From positions 10,514,501-10,578,500 of the forward strand of contig WPIO01000008.1 in the NCBI GenBank assembly GCA_009760855.2: DNA of 64,000 nt, given 5' to 3'. The stretch comes from Cristatella mucedo (lineage: Eukaryota > Bryozoa > Phylactolaemata > Cristatellidae). A program made the translations under genes and the position numbers. Below the pieces are notes generated by a model. It was not told the DNA's origin. It was given only the letters and a program-made list of their open reading frames with translations, and searched no databases. Below, in pieces: positions 22,855 through 37,049 of the stretch. Position 1 is the first letter of the stretch. Every line of letters begins with the position of its first letter.

Positions 22855-23330
22855 AGAATAATAATTATAATAATGCACTTGATAAAGCGCCCTCAGAGAA
22901 CTTAATCTCTGTCTAGGCGCTTTACATTTGCTGCAAAGGGAAATGCAATTGAATGGTAAGTGAAATCATGCTTGAAAAAAACAATGAATAATATGGTTAG
23001 GGGTGACATGCACAGGGTCAGCATGCAAATGTGGTTAGTGGCAGCATGCACAGTGTCAGCACGCATAAGCACATGAAGGATGAATCGCAGGGACCCACTA
23101 AATGCTGTCCTAAATAGGTGTGTTTTTAAGTTCCTTTTAAATGTGGTCAGGTCAGGGGATGTTCTGACACAGGTCGGGAGGGAGTTCCAGGCTTTGGGAG
23201 CGTACGAACTAAATGCACAGTCTCCAAAGGATTTGAGGTTTGTACGAGGTATTTGTAGGTTGTTGGATTCCGAAAAGCGGGCAATCCAAGCCGAGCTTCC
23301 CTATGTCGACGGTAGAGCTCTTCTTAAAAC
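22855..23330 (-). mobile_element. LINE 3' end
   Basis: Well-preserved copy from the (AAT)n tail through GCGCCCTCAGAGAACTTAATC to the FGD..SSYAPKAWNSLP coding remnant read on the minus strand. Confidence 0.85.
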
Positions 23331-23450
23331 TCGGTCGGATCCAAACTAAATAACAGGACTCTTAGCTCCAGGTCTCGGCAGCCTGTTTCCCTAGTTTGTA
23401 AAAACCGACAGCGATTTTGCTTAGAAAGAGAGAGACAGACAGACAGACAG

Positions 23451-23615
23451 AGCTGTAATGGCTCACTAGATAAGGCGGTTGCTTTTCACGACCTCGGCCC
23501 CGAGGTCGTGATTTCGAATCCTGTGGTGGGCGATCCTTTATCGCCACTGCAAGCGGTGGTGATAGCCGTCAAGGCTCTTCTGTCGCTATACAAAAAGAGG
23601 CTGTTAAATCAGCTA
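23451..23615 (+). mobile_element. SINE-B, well preserved
   Basis: tRNA-like head (GTAATGGCTCACTAGATAAGG; box B GTGATTTCGAATCCT), then GTGGGCGATCCTTTATCGCC, GTGATAGCCGTCAAGGCTC, and the end CAAAAAGAGGCTGTTAAATC. This is the reference copy for the family. Confidence 0.85.
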
Positions 23616-23828
23616 CTATTTTTTACAGATGGGCAAACGGACAGACAGAGGAGAGAGAGAAAGACGCTTGCCTATGGGTCATATTGCACTGTTTCAACTC
23701 AAAAGTTCGACTCGACATCTTTTTTGAGTTCTAGTGCGACGATGTCTCTGAATATTTCATGCTATGTCCGGGATTTTCAGGCTTCCCCGCAGCTATATAC
23801 TATTTAGGTTTATGTGTGTTCGTGCTCG

Positions 23829-23832
<4 letters not shown>

Positions 23833-23885
<53 letters not shown>
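23833..23885. repeat. (GT)n microsatellite
   Basis: About 26 uninterrupted GT units. Confidence 0.97.
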
Positions 23886-23892
<7 letters not shown>

Positions 23893-24654
23893 TTCGTACT
23901 CAATGTGGGTCTATTTTTATAACCAAACTTGCTACTTTAAAGAAATAAGGTCCCCTGTCCAAAGATTGCCTTGAAGACCACTAATGCTGAGGAAGTGACT
24001 AGAACCAACGTAAAATCTTTGGTAACGGTCGAATGCTAGCTTCGCTGTCCGATTAAGCCCTTGCCGCACGAAGACGACCAGAGCTAAGCTTGGGAGACAG
24101 AGCAGAGTTTAGCGTCTATTCCTATCGACCATCGGCACAACTGATGCGTAGCATGCTCAAACGTGCGCACATATACTCAGCACAGGCAAGCACAGCTCAA
24201 GCATACGTATGTAGCTCACGCATTCGTACAGCCAACTGTTGTTATCAAGCCTCGGTAAACCATGCAACAACCTGACAAGTCGCACCTACTGCAGTTGTTG
24301 AATAGTTTAGGAAGTCGCTGACCTGTTTGCAGACGATTTTGAGAGATTGAAATTGGTTGAATAATCAGCTGGAGCTGATGGAAAGTGATTGAGCTAGCCA
24401 TTAATCGTGCCGAAAGATTTACGTCAACAACCGATCAGGCCAGAATAGTCTCCAAACGTACCAGTGTAGCTATGTATCTACGCATCTAGATACCTGTACA
24501 TCGGTTAGCGTACTTGCGCCTGGCCGCTTTGATAGTTGCATATGCGTGAGTCCTATCGACGGTCTCGTAGAAACACCTTGCTACGGTATAGAACTTTTGA
24601 TTCTTCGTGATGTGATAGTTTTAAAGGAATCCACTGTTTTTTTGGAGCTGTCAT
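23886..24654. other. No gene recognised
   Basis: Unique-looking sequence without conserved motifs. Confidence 0.5.
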
Positions 24655-25200
24655 AAAAATAATAATAATAATAATGCAATTGATAAAGCGCCCTCAGAGA
24701 ACTCAATCTCTTTCTAGGCACTTAACATTTGCTGCAAAGGGAAACGCGATTGAATGGTGAATAACATCATGCTTGATAAACAACATGAATAGCATGGTTA
24801 GGGGTGACATGCATAGGGTCAGCATGCAAGTGTTGTTAGTGGCAGCATGCACAGTGTCAGCACGCATAAGCACATGAAGGATGAATCATAGGGACCCACG
24901 AAATACTGTCCTAAATAGATGTGTTTTAAGTTCTTTTGAAATGCGGTCAAGTCAGGGGACGTTCAGGGGACGCAAGTCGGGAGTGAGTTCCAGGCTTTGG
25001 GAGCATACGAGCTTAATGCATGGTCTCCAAAGGATTTGAGGTTGGTATGAGGTATTGGTAGACTGTTGGATTCCGAAAAGCGGGTGGTACGATGCTTTGC
25101 CTCGTGGGAGAGTAGATCTGAGAGATATGCTGGAGCCAAAGAATGAAGTGACCAGAAAGTGAGTGACAAAACCTTGAAGTCGATCCGTTGCTTCATTGAT
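24655..25200 (-). mobile_element. LINE 3' end with C-terminal coding remnant
   Basis: (AAT)n tail and 3' end, then on the minus strand NLKSFGDHALSSYAPKAWNS, preceded by VLSLTFWSLHSLAPAYLSDL. This is typical of the C-terminal tail of L2/CR1/Rex-like LINEs. Confidence 0.85.
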
Positions 25201-26174
<974 letters not shown>

Positions 26175-26359
26175 TCACTCTGTGCACGTCAAAATGAACT
26201 GCACTAGTGTCATAATGTTTCTGGGTACCTTGAAGTATGGAGACTGCACGTGGGAGGTCATTTGGAGACTTCAGAATGTTGTCGTTACTGGCGGACCTCC
26301 AAGGTGATTTCACAAAATCTAAAAGGACGCTAGGGCGCACTATCACAGAGGAGACTTGC

Positions 26360-26905
26360 TACAGCGGACAGAGTTCTCTATAAGGAAGAACAAGATCAAT
26401 TCGGAGCCGCTGTTAGACCCTCGAAAGCCACTATTGCAGATCGAGTTAGGCCTCATCAAACAATTTGTCAAGGCTTGTGATAGTGAGTCAGTAGCTTTCA
26501 AGTACCTCTGGAATATCTTTCTGTAGCGATTAGAGGCAACGGTCGAAGCTGGTATCATCGTCAGGCTACAGATAAAAAGGAACGTAAAGTGTGAGGAATT
26601 TACCAAGAAGCTAAACACTGTGGAAAAAACGGCTTAGAAAAGTTTCGCTGCAGTGGTTCACAGCTTTCTTGGCAATCACAAGTCTAAAAAATATAAGCAG
26701 CTGGTTCACACTCTCATAAAGAACTATGCCAAAATGGGATGCCGAATGTTCCTTCGAGACCATATCCGTGATGATCATGATGAAAAATTCAAGGAAAACA
26801 TGAAGCTTACTGAGAGGGGTAAGGCTATCACTTTTCAATGGGATATACCTACTTTGACGGTCGTTACCAAGGGCAGTATAACGAAAACATGATGGGGAAC
26901 TATGT
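26360..26905 (+). pseudogene. Relic of a repeat-associated protein family (PLHIKLGL-type)
   Basis: Plus-strand blocks in order are NSEPLLDPRKPLLQIELGL, IKQFVKACDSESVAFKYLWN, a block ending VKCEEFTKKLNTVEKTA, and AVVHSFLGNHKSKKYKQLVH followed by LIKNYAKMGCRMFLRDHI. From memory, these match in order a protein found in many copies in insect, cnidarian and other animal genomes (LLPPLHIKLGL, KQFVKALD, FKYL, FLGN, GCNMS.KVHFLHSH) and usually annotated as uncharacterised. Two stops (near 26526 and 26637) and a diverged C-terminal end (the GERFHQDI region reads DEKFKENM) show it is dead. Probably mobile-element derived; the element class is not known to me. Confidence 0.6.
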
Positions 26906-27009
26906 TTGGAGGCTTCTTCAAGAATTCTTGCACGTTCTCGTGCATCTGCTCGTTTTGAATTTACGAGCATAATGTGCAAGCGGTCTGTACTAGTGAAATC
27001 ATCCATGAA

Positions 27010-27740
27010 ATCACCCAATATTCACAGGCTCCCTGTCAAGAATCAAATCGATTTCAAGATTCTTTGTCTGGCTTACAGGGTAGTAATGTTACTGCCACTC
27101 TGGCAGCGATGGTTTTATTGGAGTCTTTCGGAGGCGCAAGCGCGGACGTGAGCGTAAAAGAGATTGAGTCATTCTTCCTCTCAAAGCGTACAAATGTGAG
27201 AGCTGAATGAATCACAGCAGCTGCGTCGAGAAATATACCGTGCATTAGTGGCCGGACGCCGGGTTGCGTCAATTGCTTAACCACTGGTCGCAGGGGATGC
27301 GTTCGCGCGAATCACAACAGCAGCAGGCACGCACAACAAGGTCACTAGAACTTTTCCAGCCTATCCGACCGCCTTACTCCTCCAGAGGGCTCTCGCGCCA
27401 CACACTCCTCAGTATTATGTCATCTCGCCGTCCTACGCGCTAAATCGGAGCCATTTGGTGCTTAAGCCTTCAGCTCGTGTGCACCAAAAGTCTTAGCTCG
27501 CTTCCGGTATCGGTCTCTATCTTCAATGACGTGTATCCTTTTAAGTCTCAGCTCAAGACGCTTTTGTTCTGGTCGGCTTTCCGCTGGTCTCAGAGGACTT
27601 GCTTTTTTGTTTCCGCACGCTTAGCGGGCGTACCTGAATGTGATTCAGTGCATGTTACTCACCATATTCAGCAAATTTACAGCGCCTAGAAAGAGACTGA
27701 GCTCTCTGAGGGTGCTCTTTATCAAGTGTATTATTATTAC
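27010..27740 (+). mobile_element. LINE C-terminal coding remnant and 3' tail
   Basis: LPVKNQIDFKILCLAYRVVM near 27028-27090, then LSSLPVSVSIFNDVYPFKSQ near 27486-27550, and the tail GCGCCTAGAAAGAGACTGAG with TATTATTATTAC. The stretch 27110-27470 is only loosely assignable. Confidence 0.7.
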
Positions 27741-27864
27741 TATATATCTTACGAACCGGTTGCACAGAGTTTCTTTAATTTTGCTTTAGCATGCTGGCAT
27801 AGACTTTGTATTTGTTTGCTTTAGCGTCTTTGATAACTTGCACGCCACTAACTCTTGGCATCTG

Positions 27865-27958
27865 AGTCCCCTAGAGCGAGCTTAAGGCGCCTGGTTAGAG
27901 CTTAATTTCTCTGAAGGTGCTACACACGTCGCGTACTATTATTATTATTAGATAGACG
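27865..27958 (+). mobile_element. LINE/SINE 3' tail fragment
   Basis: GGCGCCTGGTTAGAGCTTAA, CTCTGAAGGTGC, then (ATT)n. Confidence 0.55.
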
Positions 27959-28925
27959 ACATAGTGCGTCATATGATAGATCATCAGGAGTGGATTTATC
28001 ACGGTAAAATTCCGCATCTTTTCAACCGCTGGCACGCTGGTGTAATGAGCCATAAGCCAACTGCCATTCATATGTACATCGTGAGGTTCAGGTTAGTTAC
28101 GCTTTAACGCTTTGAAGCGCTCGCTGTAGCTTTGACAGCGGCCTTGAGACCATAGAGGTTCCGTACTTACACTGAATGCACCCTTCTGAGAACCTTAAAT
28201 GCAGAATAATACTAAACTATACTTCTATACTAATATATAATATATACATATATACTATATACTATATATACTAATATATATATATATATACTATATACTA
28301 TACTAATACTAATACTATAAAATTACACACACATACGAGTGCATTGACTAAAACCGGCGACAGCTGACTCGATGGACCACCCAATTCTCCCGATTCCGCC
28401 ACTCGTTACACAAAGTACGGGTACGTACATACGTACACGACTCGCTACCTCAAATTCCCGTATACGCACTTCCTATTGGACCCGTCAGTGACCGTCGCTA
28501 TGGCAACATCTCTGGTACCGTGCCTCTGGTGACACAAGAGACCCTGTCCAAAATGGCAACCTTAGCGGCAATTGATGCAACCCTTTATGTGGGTGGGGGC
28601 TTCGCGATGATGCGTGTTTAAGGTTGGGAGGAGTGGAGCGAGCTATTTGGTAACAGAGAATGGTCGATATAAGCTGGCGGTTGTCTTGAATATATCAAGG
28701 TATTTGCTCTTCGTTTCGGCTTGACGGAGTTCCTCGGGAGGGAAAGAGTATTTTTATGCGTCGGCCTTGCATGTTGTATGTGCACGTGTGTCCGCCCGCG
28801 TGTGTGTGCGTATGCGTGTGTGTGTCCAGACAGGCGAAGAGGGAAACCTAGCGAACCTGAGAGAGGAAGGAGGAGAAAGAGATAGAGACGAAGAGAGGTC
28901 GAGAAAGAGAGAACGAGACAGGGAT

Positions 28926-28927
<2 letters not shown>
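27959..28927. other. No gene recognised; (AT)-rich tract
   Basis: Includes an imperfect TATAC/TA tract at about 28210-28320. No conserved coding sequence was seen. Confidence 0.5.
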
Positions 28928-28981
<54 letters not shown>

Positions 28982-29001
28982 AGAGTGAGAGAGAGAGAGG
29001 G
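28928..29001. repeat. (AG)n microsatellite
   Basis: Pure GA for about 47 bp, then GA with GGGA interruptions, ending about 390 bp before the actin B start codon. Confidence 0.97.
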
Positions 29002-29388
29002 AGAAAAAGAGAGGGTGGGCTAAAGAATACAGGAGCTGGCCCTGGTCTATCCTGTACTATGGGTAAGCAAGAAATTTTAAGCACATTTATACCTAGCTAA
29101 TGTAATTGTTTTTTAATGTGTTTTTTTAATTCATCGGTAAATCTATTGTTTACTTATTTAGTGAAACTTTATTATCTGCTCTCGGTTGCTATCTGGTCGG
29201 CACGTATCCAGAACTTGCAGATCAAGCCCAGCCCTTTGCTGACAAGCACCTTTGCATCAGTCTCCAGGCAGTGGTGCTCAGCAGCACATATGGGTTACGC
29301 ATCTTTGATTTGGCCAGCTCTAGTGACACAATTTTGTCGTTTTCGTTTTCTGCCTGTCCATTGATCTGAAGACTCGGGAGTTCTGACA

Positions 29389-30736
<1,348 letters not shown>

Positions 30737-31101
30737 AAGTAAGCTGGTTACTAATTTTGCCTGCTAAAATAGCATATCCTGGAAGAGCTTTGTAGTCTAG
30801 CTTGGGCCGAAATCATCGTCCTGCACAAGGCAGTTCTGCATGGCAAAAGGACCCAAGCGTGGAAAAGGAGCACACGCTGAAACATTGCGAATTCACTTAC
30901 AAGAAGCACAGAGCTTTGCATAGCTAATGCATAGCATGTTACACCTTTCGCAAGCAATGGAGCAGAACGAATAGCAGCTCGCTCGGGAGGTGCAAACCTC
31001 GGCAAGCATGGTGTTTCGGCTAGTATCATGGGTGCGTTGATGCAGCTCACACGATGGGACTTCACAGGAGGCCGCTGTGAACAGTGACATTGTTGACATG
31101 T
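30737..31101. other. 3' flank of actin B, no feature recognised
   Basis: Presumed 3' UTR and intergenic sequence. I see no AATAAA within 300 nt of the stop. Confidence 0.4.
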
Positions 31102-31259
31102 AGGGCTGTGATAGCCTAGGAGGTAAGGTGCTCGTTGTTCACGACCGAGGTCGTGAGTTCGATTCCTGCAGTGGGCGATCCCTTATTGCCAACTGCAAGT
31201 GATGGTGATAGCCGTTAAGGCTCTTGTGCAACTATAAACACGAGACAGTTAAATCAGCC
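31102..31259 (+). mobile_element. SINE-B
   Basis: GTGATAGCCTAGGAGGTAAGG (box A-like), GTGAGTTCGATTCCT (box B), GTGGGCGATCCCTTATTGCC, GTGATAGCCGTTAAGGCTC, ending in GTTAAATCAGCC. Confidence 0.85.
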
Positions 31260-31342
31260 GATATTGTGCAGTGTACTCACAGCCGATATTGTGCAGGGTA
31301 CTCACAGCCGATATTGTGCAGGGTACTCACAGCCGATATTTG
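31255..31342. repeat. 25-bp minisatellite grown from the SINE-B end
   Basis: The unit CAGCCGATATTGTGCAGGGT plus ACTCA begins at 31255, 31280 and 31305, with a partial copy at 31330. The first five bases of unit 1 are the last bases of the SINE. Confidence 0.95.
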
Positions 31343-32095
31343 CCCGATGAAAACGACTAGTAGAGGAAGACTTGAGAAAGTTGTTACAACAAAGGGGCAA
31401 GATTATCTTGAAGGAGTAAATGCAACGGATATCCAGTGCCTGCCAGCTGTCGGGGCAGCTAATCATCCAAGGGAACGTGATGCTGACTATCACGGTCGTC
31501 GGAGGTCAGCCGCCCTAGTTCGGGTTGTGGCTAGAGACAGGCTACAACCAACATCGCTTGACTCCTGCCTGCCACACCGGCTCTCCTTCAATCTCACCGT
31601 GGGTTTTCTCATCCATATCTCTGTTCTGTTCTCTCTAGAATTGTCGTATGTGCCAGTCGGCAGAAACCAGCCTTGTCTACACCCAATAGTATCAGGCCGA
31701 TGAAGCAGAATCTGTGTTGGGCTCACGAGCAGTAGCAATGCTTACCCACAACCCATTACAGGCCGCTTACTCTCCTATGCCCGGGGAGCAATCACAATGG
31801 TAGAGCAGCTGCCACTCATTTGAGGCAATCTGGAGCTGTATAACTTAATACTGAACAAATTCTTGTACAACCTTCAGCAAACCTAGACATCCTTCAATAC
31901 GCTTCGATAATAAGGAAAAAGACAAAAAACGGATGTGGAGGAGGCATAAGCATGGTGCAAATTTTTTACTGTTGACTTTTCTTTTGTTTTTCATTGTCCT
32001 ATGCCAGCAGCATTATTATATGGCTCCCCTATTGTAGGCATCCGTGTTGTATGCCCCCTAATGTGTGCATGCGTTGTATGTCGGCATCCTCTTCG
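31343..32095. other. No gene recognised
   Basis: The open frame that starts at 31224 crosses the SINE-B and minisatellite and is not supported as coding. Confidence 0.5.
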
Positions 32096-32310
32096 TAATA
32101 ATAAAAATAATATGTAATGTACAGCACCGTCTGAGAACCTAATCTCTTTCTAGATGCTTTACATATGCTGTAACAGAAGCATGATCAAATGTTTAGTGGT
32201 TACATGCAAAGTCTCAACGAGCCAATATGGTTACTGGTAAAATGCACCGTGTAAGCATGCATGAGCACACAAATGGCAAGTCACAAAGACCCAGCTGTGA
32301 ATTTGTGGAT
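32096..32310 (-). mobile_element. Worn LINE 3' end
   Basis: (AATAATAAAAAT) tail, CTCTTTCTAGATGCTTTACA and GCATGATCAAATGTTTAGTGG, more diverged than other copies. Confidence 0.7.
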
Positions 32311-32795
32311 TTGAGAATGTGAGGAGCATGCTGTGTAGAAAAACAAGCGCGAATTTGCAGCTTTTTCTGGTTTTCCTTCACTGGTCACGTGATCACGTGC
32401 ATGGCCACGGCTGCATTTCCAGTCTGCCTGGCTTACCACAAAAGAGTGTCACCTTTAAAAGAAGCCGAACCGGCACCGCGGTCAACAATTCCGATGCGAT
32501 GCGTACATTACCTTGTAGTGAGTGAAAAGGAAACTTCATCTGCTGCTGCTGCTGCTGCGCTACTGCGGTCGCCTGGCAATGATGGCCAGATCAGCTACTG
32601 TGCACAGAAGCCTCGGCTTGACGCACGGCCAGCAAGGCTGGTCAGCTGACTTCCACGTCAGCAGCCAGCACCCCGACCGGATGGACGACGACCGGGGTGC
32701 TGGCTGCTCAACCCCGGTAACTAGTGAAGAATCGCACATGACCTCTACTGTCATGTTGGTGTGCTGTCAGCTGAGAAGCATAGTCTGATCGCAGC
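32311..32795. other. No gene recognised; short (GCT)n
   Basis: A short run of five GCT units lies near 32540-32560. CCGGATGGACGACGACCGG and a flanking GGGGTGCTGGCTG form a local imperfect inverted repeat near 32668-32706. No coding evidence. Confidence 0.45.
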
Positions 32796-32939
32796 GCTGG
32801 TTTGGTCTAGTGGTTAAGGTGCTCGCCCCGACCAAGGTCTGACTGAGGTCGTGGGCTCGAGCCCCGAGGCATATGTGAAGCGCCTGAATACAGATTAAGT
32901 TCTCTTGGGGCGCTATATAAATTAATTATATTATTATTT
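32796..32939 (+). mobile_element. SINE-A, best-preserved copy
   Basis: tRNA-like head with box A TGGTCTAGTGGTTAAGG and box B-like GGGCTCGAGCCCC, then CGCCTGAATACAGATTAAGT, GGGGCGCTATATAAATTAAT and a (TTATTA) end. The tail matches the 3' end of the LINEs, so these LINEs are the likely source of its mobilising enzyme. Confidence 0.9.
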
Positions 32940-33925
32940 GTCTTCGAGGGTAAAGCCACCACATCACACGGTCTGAGCTGCACTGGCTCCATATCAAGCA
33001 TCGAATAGACAAAAAAATCCTCTGTGACCTACAGGCTGCTTCATTTGCTTGCACCTGCCTGCATATCCGACCTCTTTGCTCCTCCAACAGGTTCTCACAC
33101 CATTGGCTCCTCAAGTTTCCCATCCTCTAACTGTTCCTAGGACTAGAAACAATCTTTTCGTGATCGGGCTTCCAGCTAGTGCGCATCGACAGTCAGGAAC
33201 TCCTCTGGCTTCTGTCAATGCCAGAAATTACTTTGCATTCTTCAACTTTCAGCTTAAGATTCACTGGTTTCGCTCAGCTTTCCCTGCACCATGCACCCTG
33301 AGAGAACTAATCTTTTTTGCTGCATGCTTGCCTGTGGACGATTCAGTCCATTTTACTAACCAGGAGCCCTACTAACCGGTGACCCTGAGTTTCTTCTGGT
33401 GTACTTTTGCATGCTGGTCTAAGCATGCTACTCGTTTGCTTTTGCATGCTTGTCTTAGCATGATGCGGTTCATGCCATTAGCTCTTGATAATTGCTTCTC
33501 TAGCTTCCAATTGTAAACCATCTGGATAGAGGTTTCGTGGTGTTAGGATGCGATACAAATGACTCGTTATTGTTACTATTATTACTACTGTGACTGCAGC
33601 TGCTGCCACCGGGCTGGCAATCAACGCTGCTGCTTGCAGTTTTTTTCTGCTGCTGCTTGCTACTGCTGCTGCTGCATGCTGCTGCTACTGCTGCTGCATG
33701 CTGCTGCTTGCTGCACGCTGTTGCTTGCTGCTGCTGCAGAAGCAGGATGCCGGAGAGCAAGAGGGATGATGAGCCAGAGGGGGAGTGGCACCGAGGGCAC
33801 TCAGTGCTGCCGTGCTCGTTGCTTGCTGCTCGTGTCGCCTGAATAAGAGCTGTAGCTGAGTGCAGATATAATGTGCACCGATCTGCTCCCTTCTCGTGAT
33901 CTTTCTCCTCCCGAGCTGTGACACA
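32940..33925 (+). repeat. Duplicated 1-kb block, copy 1 (LINE-like end plus TGC tract)
   Basis: Matches 61443-62590 nearly base for base outside the TGC tract. The plus strand encodes the shared remnant FVIGLPASAHRQSGTPLASV and NFQLKIHWFRSAFPAP, a LINE C-terminal-like end, followed by a TGC-rich tract at 33598-33735 and a shared stretch up to GAGCTGTGACAC. Confidence 0.9.
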
Positions 33926-34482
33926 AAGCTCACAACCACTACCCACCTGCTGTCAGGATATTGGTAATAGCACCAGACGGTAAGGTGAGGATTAAAAGCT
34001 TTCATAGCATCACCACGTCAATTTTTGTATTCTGCCCCCAGCTGATAGGAACAAAATTGGTTGATGAGCCGATGAATGGTCTACAGACTACTCCATTCGT
34101 GAACGACATTAAGTGAGGAAGCAGTGGCCAGTAGCATCTACCTAATGCATCGAAGAGAAAGTAGGGCACCACGGAAGTACGAGGAAGACACGTCGTTTTT
34201 AAAGTCAGCAGCAAACGAGAAGCAGCTAAGGATGTCGCAAAAGAATTTCATGGCATTGACAGCAGCCACAGCAGTACGAAGCAGCAGCATTAGTGTCAGC
34301 AGTACGAAGTAGCAGCAGCAGTACGAATGGCAGTAATCAGCAGCAGCAGCAGTACGAATGGGTAATGTGCAGCAGCCTCAGCAGTAGCAGCAGTAGCAAG
34401 CTCATCGTGGTCGTACAGCAGGAGTGTGACAGCGAGTCCACAGGAAGAATCAGGTGGAAAGCAAACTGTGCATTAGTAATAG
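33926..34482. other. No gene recognised; AGCAGTACGA-rich tract
   Basis: 34255-34400 is a degenerate array of AGCAGC and AGTACGA units. The rest is unremarkable. Confidence 0.5.
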
Positions 34483-34925
34483 GCTCCGAGCAAAGCAAAG
34501 GAACAGCGAGTAGATAGATCGTCACGAGAGCACCTAGTCGGTACGAGGTAGCAGTGAGCAGCCGTGATGCTTCCACAAGGCAAGACCGAGAGCTAAGCGG
34601 CTGTGAGCATTGCATGTCGGCAGCAGATACAGAAAGCTAGATCACATCCTCTGCTTGACGAGGAGCTGATGATACAGCGACGTACATGCACGTGCACACG
34701 ACTGAATTATTTCCTCGTACAAACATCAATATAATGGCAGGTTGAATCAAGCCTGTTGAGTTTTGATACAAAAAATGTAAATGTATGTAAATATTTAAGC
34801 CATGTAGCAGAGGTATATTTCAAAGGAGGCAGAAGTGGCACCGAAGTAGTCTTGGCTAACACCCAACGGACGGTGGCTTCACCGCAAATTAGAAACTAAA
34901 ATCCTTATAACCTTCACGAGAAAAG
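34483..34925 (+). repeat. Duplicated 430-bp block, copy 1
   Basis: Matches 45267-45700 in the same orientation, from GCTCCGAGCAAAGCAAAGGA through CTAAAATCCTT, with scattered substitutions. No coding content recognised. Confidence 0.85.
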
Positions 34926-35200
34926 CCATGCACATGCACACCTATTTGTTGCAGCATGTAGAGGGTCCACGTGATTTGCCCTTTGTGTGCTTATGGGTGC
35001 TGATGCTGTGAATGCTGCCACTAACCATATCTGCATGCTGACCCTGTGCATTTCACCTCTAAACATGTTATGCTTTTTGTCTTTTAGCACACTACCACTA
35101 ACCATTCGATCATGCTTCCTTTTCAGTACATGTAAAGTGCCTCAAAATAAATTAAGTTCTCTGAATATACTAAACAAACGTCTTATTATTATTATTATCA
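34926..35200 (+). mobile_element. LINE 3' end
   Basis: GGTCCACGTGATTTGCCCTTTG, GCATGCTGACCCTGTGCATT, ACCATTCGATCATGCTTCC, then GTAAAGTGCCTCAAAATAAA and (TTA)n. Confidence 0.75.
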
Positions 35201-36742
35201 TGGACATCAATCGCCATAGTATGCTTCGTCTGCCATCTCTCAGCTTCAGCCTGAACTCACGGATTTCAGCGGTTTTCCACTGATACTCCACCGGATATTT
35301 TCCATTCTTTAGTCCTATTTATAAGCAAGCTATTGAGCAATTTCTCCCGTGTATCTTTAGCCATTTTGGTCGCTTCGATGTCTGCTGGGACCTAATAAAG
35401 CTGGGTATAGACGGTGGTACTCACGGAAAACCAATGTTCTCAGTATACTGATGAATATTTATGCACGATGAATTCATACATGCAAATAAAATGCAGGAAA
35501 ACAGAGTGCAATGGCTGTAGTCCTGCACGTGGCCTTTCATTACGAGAGTCATTTGAGATCATCTGCAAGGCACAACGCAGCAGCGCCAGTGCCGACTTAC
35601 TTTTAACTGAAGGATGCTGATAGGCAAAACTATCTCTGATCATGCCTGCTTAAGCATCCCAAGCCCAAGATCAGCATCAATAAAAATAAGAAGTTTACAT
35701 GGTATTACATTAGTAGGATACATTGTTGCATATTATTACCTCTACAAATCAGTAAATATGACTCCTTTCCAGCCTGAATATAAAGTGCTTACAAGAGCTT
35801 GAGTAGTTCAAAGGAGTTCATTGACATACTGCCATTTTACAAGCTGTTTGGTAGTGCTGGTGAACACCGTTGACTAAGCATGGTGCAATAACTAAGTTCT
35901 TGGCACTCCCAAATTTGATAAAATAAATATAACACATTTTTATTTATAATAAAATAGAAAATACATTTTTTATGATATAAGCCTAGAATACTCGTGTGTG
36001 CATAATACTTTCTTTTGCTCTAAGTAAATATGTATTTGGTATTCATGTTAGGAATGTAAATTAAATTTTATATATAATCTATTTATTTTAAGTGAAAATA
36101 CAATGTTATTATTATTAATCCTGACCAAGTTGATACTAGCAGCCATAGATTAACGAATGGTAGTCACAGCAACACAGGGGACCGTGGCCGAGGGGCAGTG
36201 GTACCCCTGAAGCAGCATGGCACACTCATCCTCCACTGCAAAATCGTTCGGCCAGCCAGGCAAGGTCAATGTATGAGCCCCGATGTCACTGCCAGCAGTT
36301 GCTGCCTCCCAGCTGCAAGGCTGTACCCATGCAGCGGCAGCAGCAGCAGCAACAATGGTCGGCTCGGAGCTTCACTCAGTGCTCTCAAGCAGCTGCTTTC
36401 CAGTTATCCTTTTTCTTTGCTCCTCGACCTGTGACTCGGGACATCGCAAAACGAACAAATGCGCCAATCGCATGGCACTAGAAAACAGGACCTGCAACCG
36501 TAAAGGTCATCTCCAGGTCAGAAATGAGCACGAAACGCTGGCTCAAAGCAGCTGGGCTACACCTAGCTTTGATGACAGCCGGTTGCAAATGAGAAGAAAC
36601 GAGTGGAGAGCCGTGCACAGAAAATTAGCCACTGAGATCATGTAATGAAAACTGCATTCAACACAAGACAAAACAATGATGGCCTGTGCGCCGACTGGCT
36701 TTGCTGCGTCAGCAGTACCCCTCACATGCACACACAAAGGCC
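35201..36742. other. No gene recognised
   Basis: AT-rich from about 35900 to 36120, then ordinary sequence with short open frames. No conserved motif. Confidence 0.5.
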
Positions 36743-36758
36743 CACACACACACACACA

Positions 36759-36832
<74 letters not shown>
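36743..36832. repeat. (CA)n microsatellite
   Basis: About 45 CA units with one CGCGCG interruption. Confidence 0.97.
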
Positions 36833-36835
<3 letters not shown>

Positions 36836-37049
36836 CAGTCGCACCTCTGCCACCTAATACCTTATATGTAGCCTGAAAACAGTCAAGGCTGAACCTTTCA
36901 ATGGAGGGGGCTGAACCTCGACATTATCTGCATCAGTCAATCAAAGCAGCAGCCAGTCACTGCCCTTCTAGGTCATGCCGGCATGCTTACGATGGGGCTC
37001 TGCTACCCCTCCTAAGCTCACACCTAGTGCTCCAGACATACTCTCGTTA

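Noticed and set aside
23451..23530. tRNA-like sequences at 4925, 18705, 23451, 31102, 32796 and 52396
   Set aside because: Boxes A and B are present, but cloverleaf pairing is poor and each is joined to a shared SINE body, so they are SINE heads, not tRNA genes.
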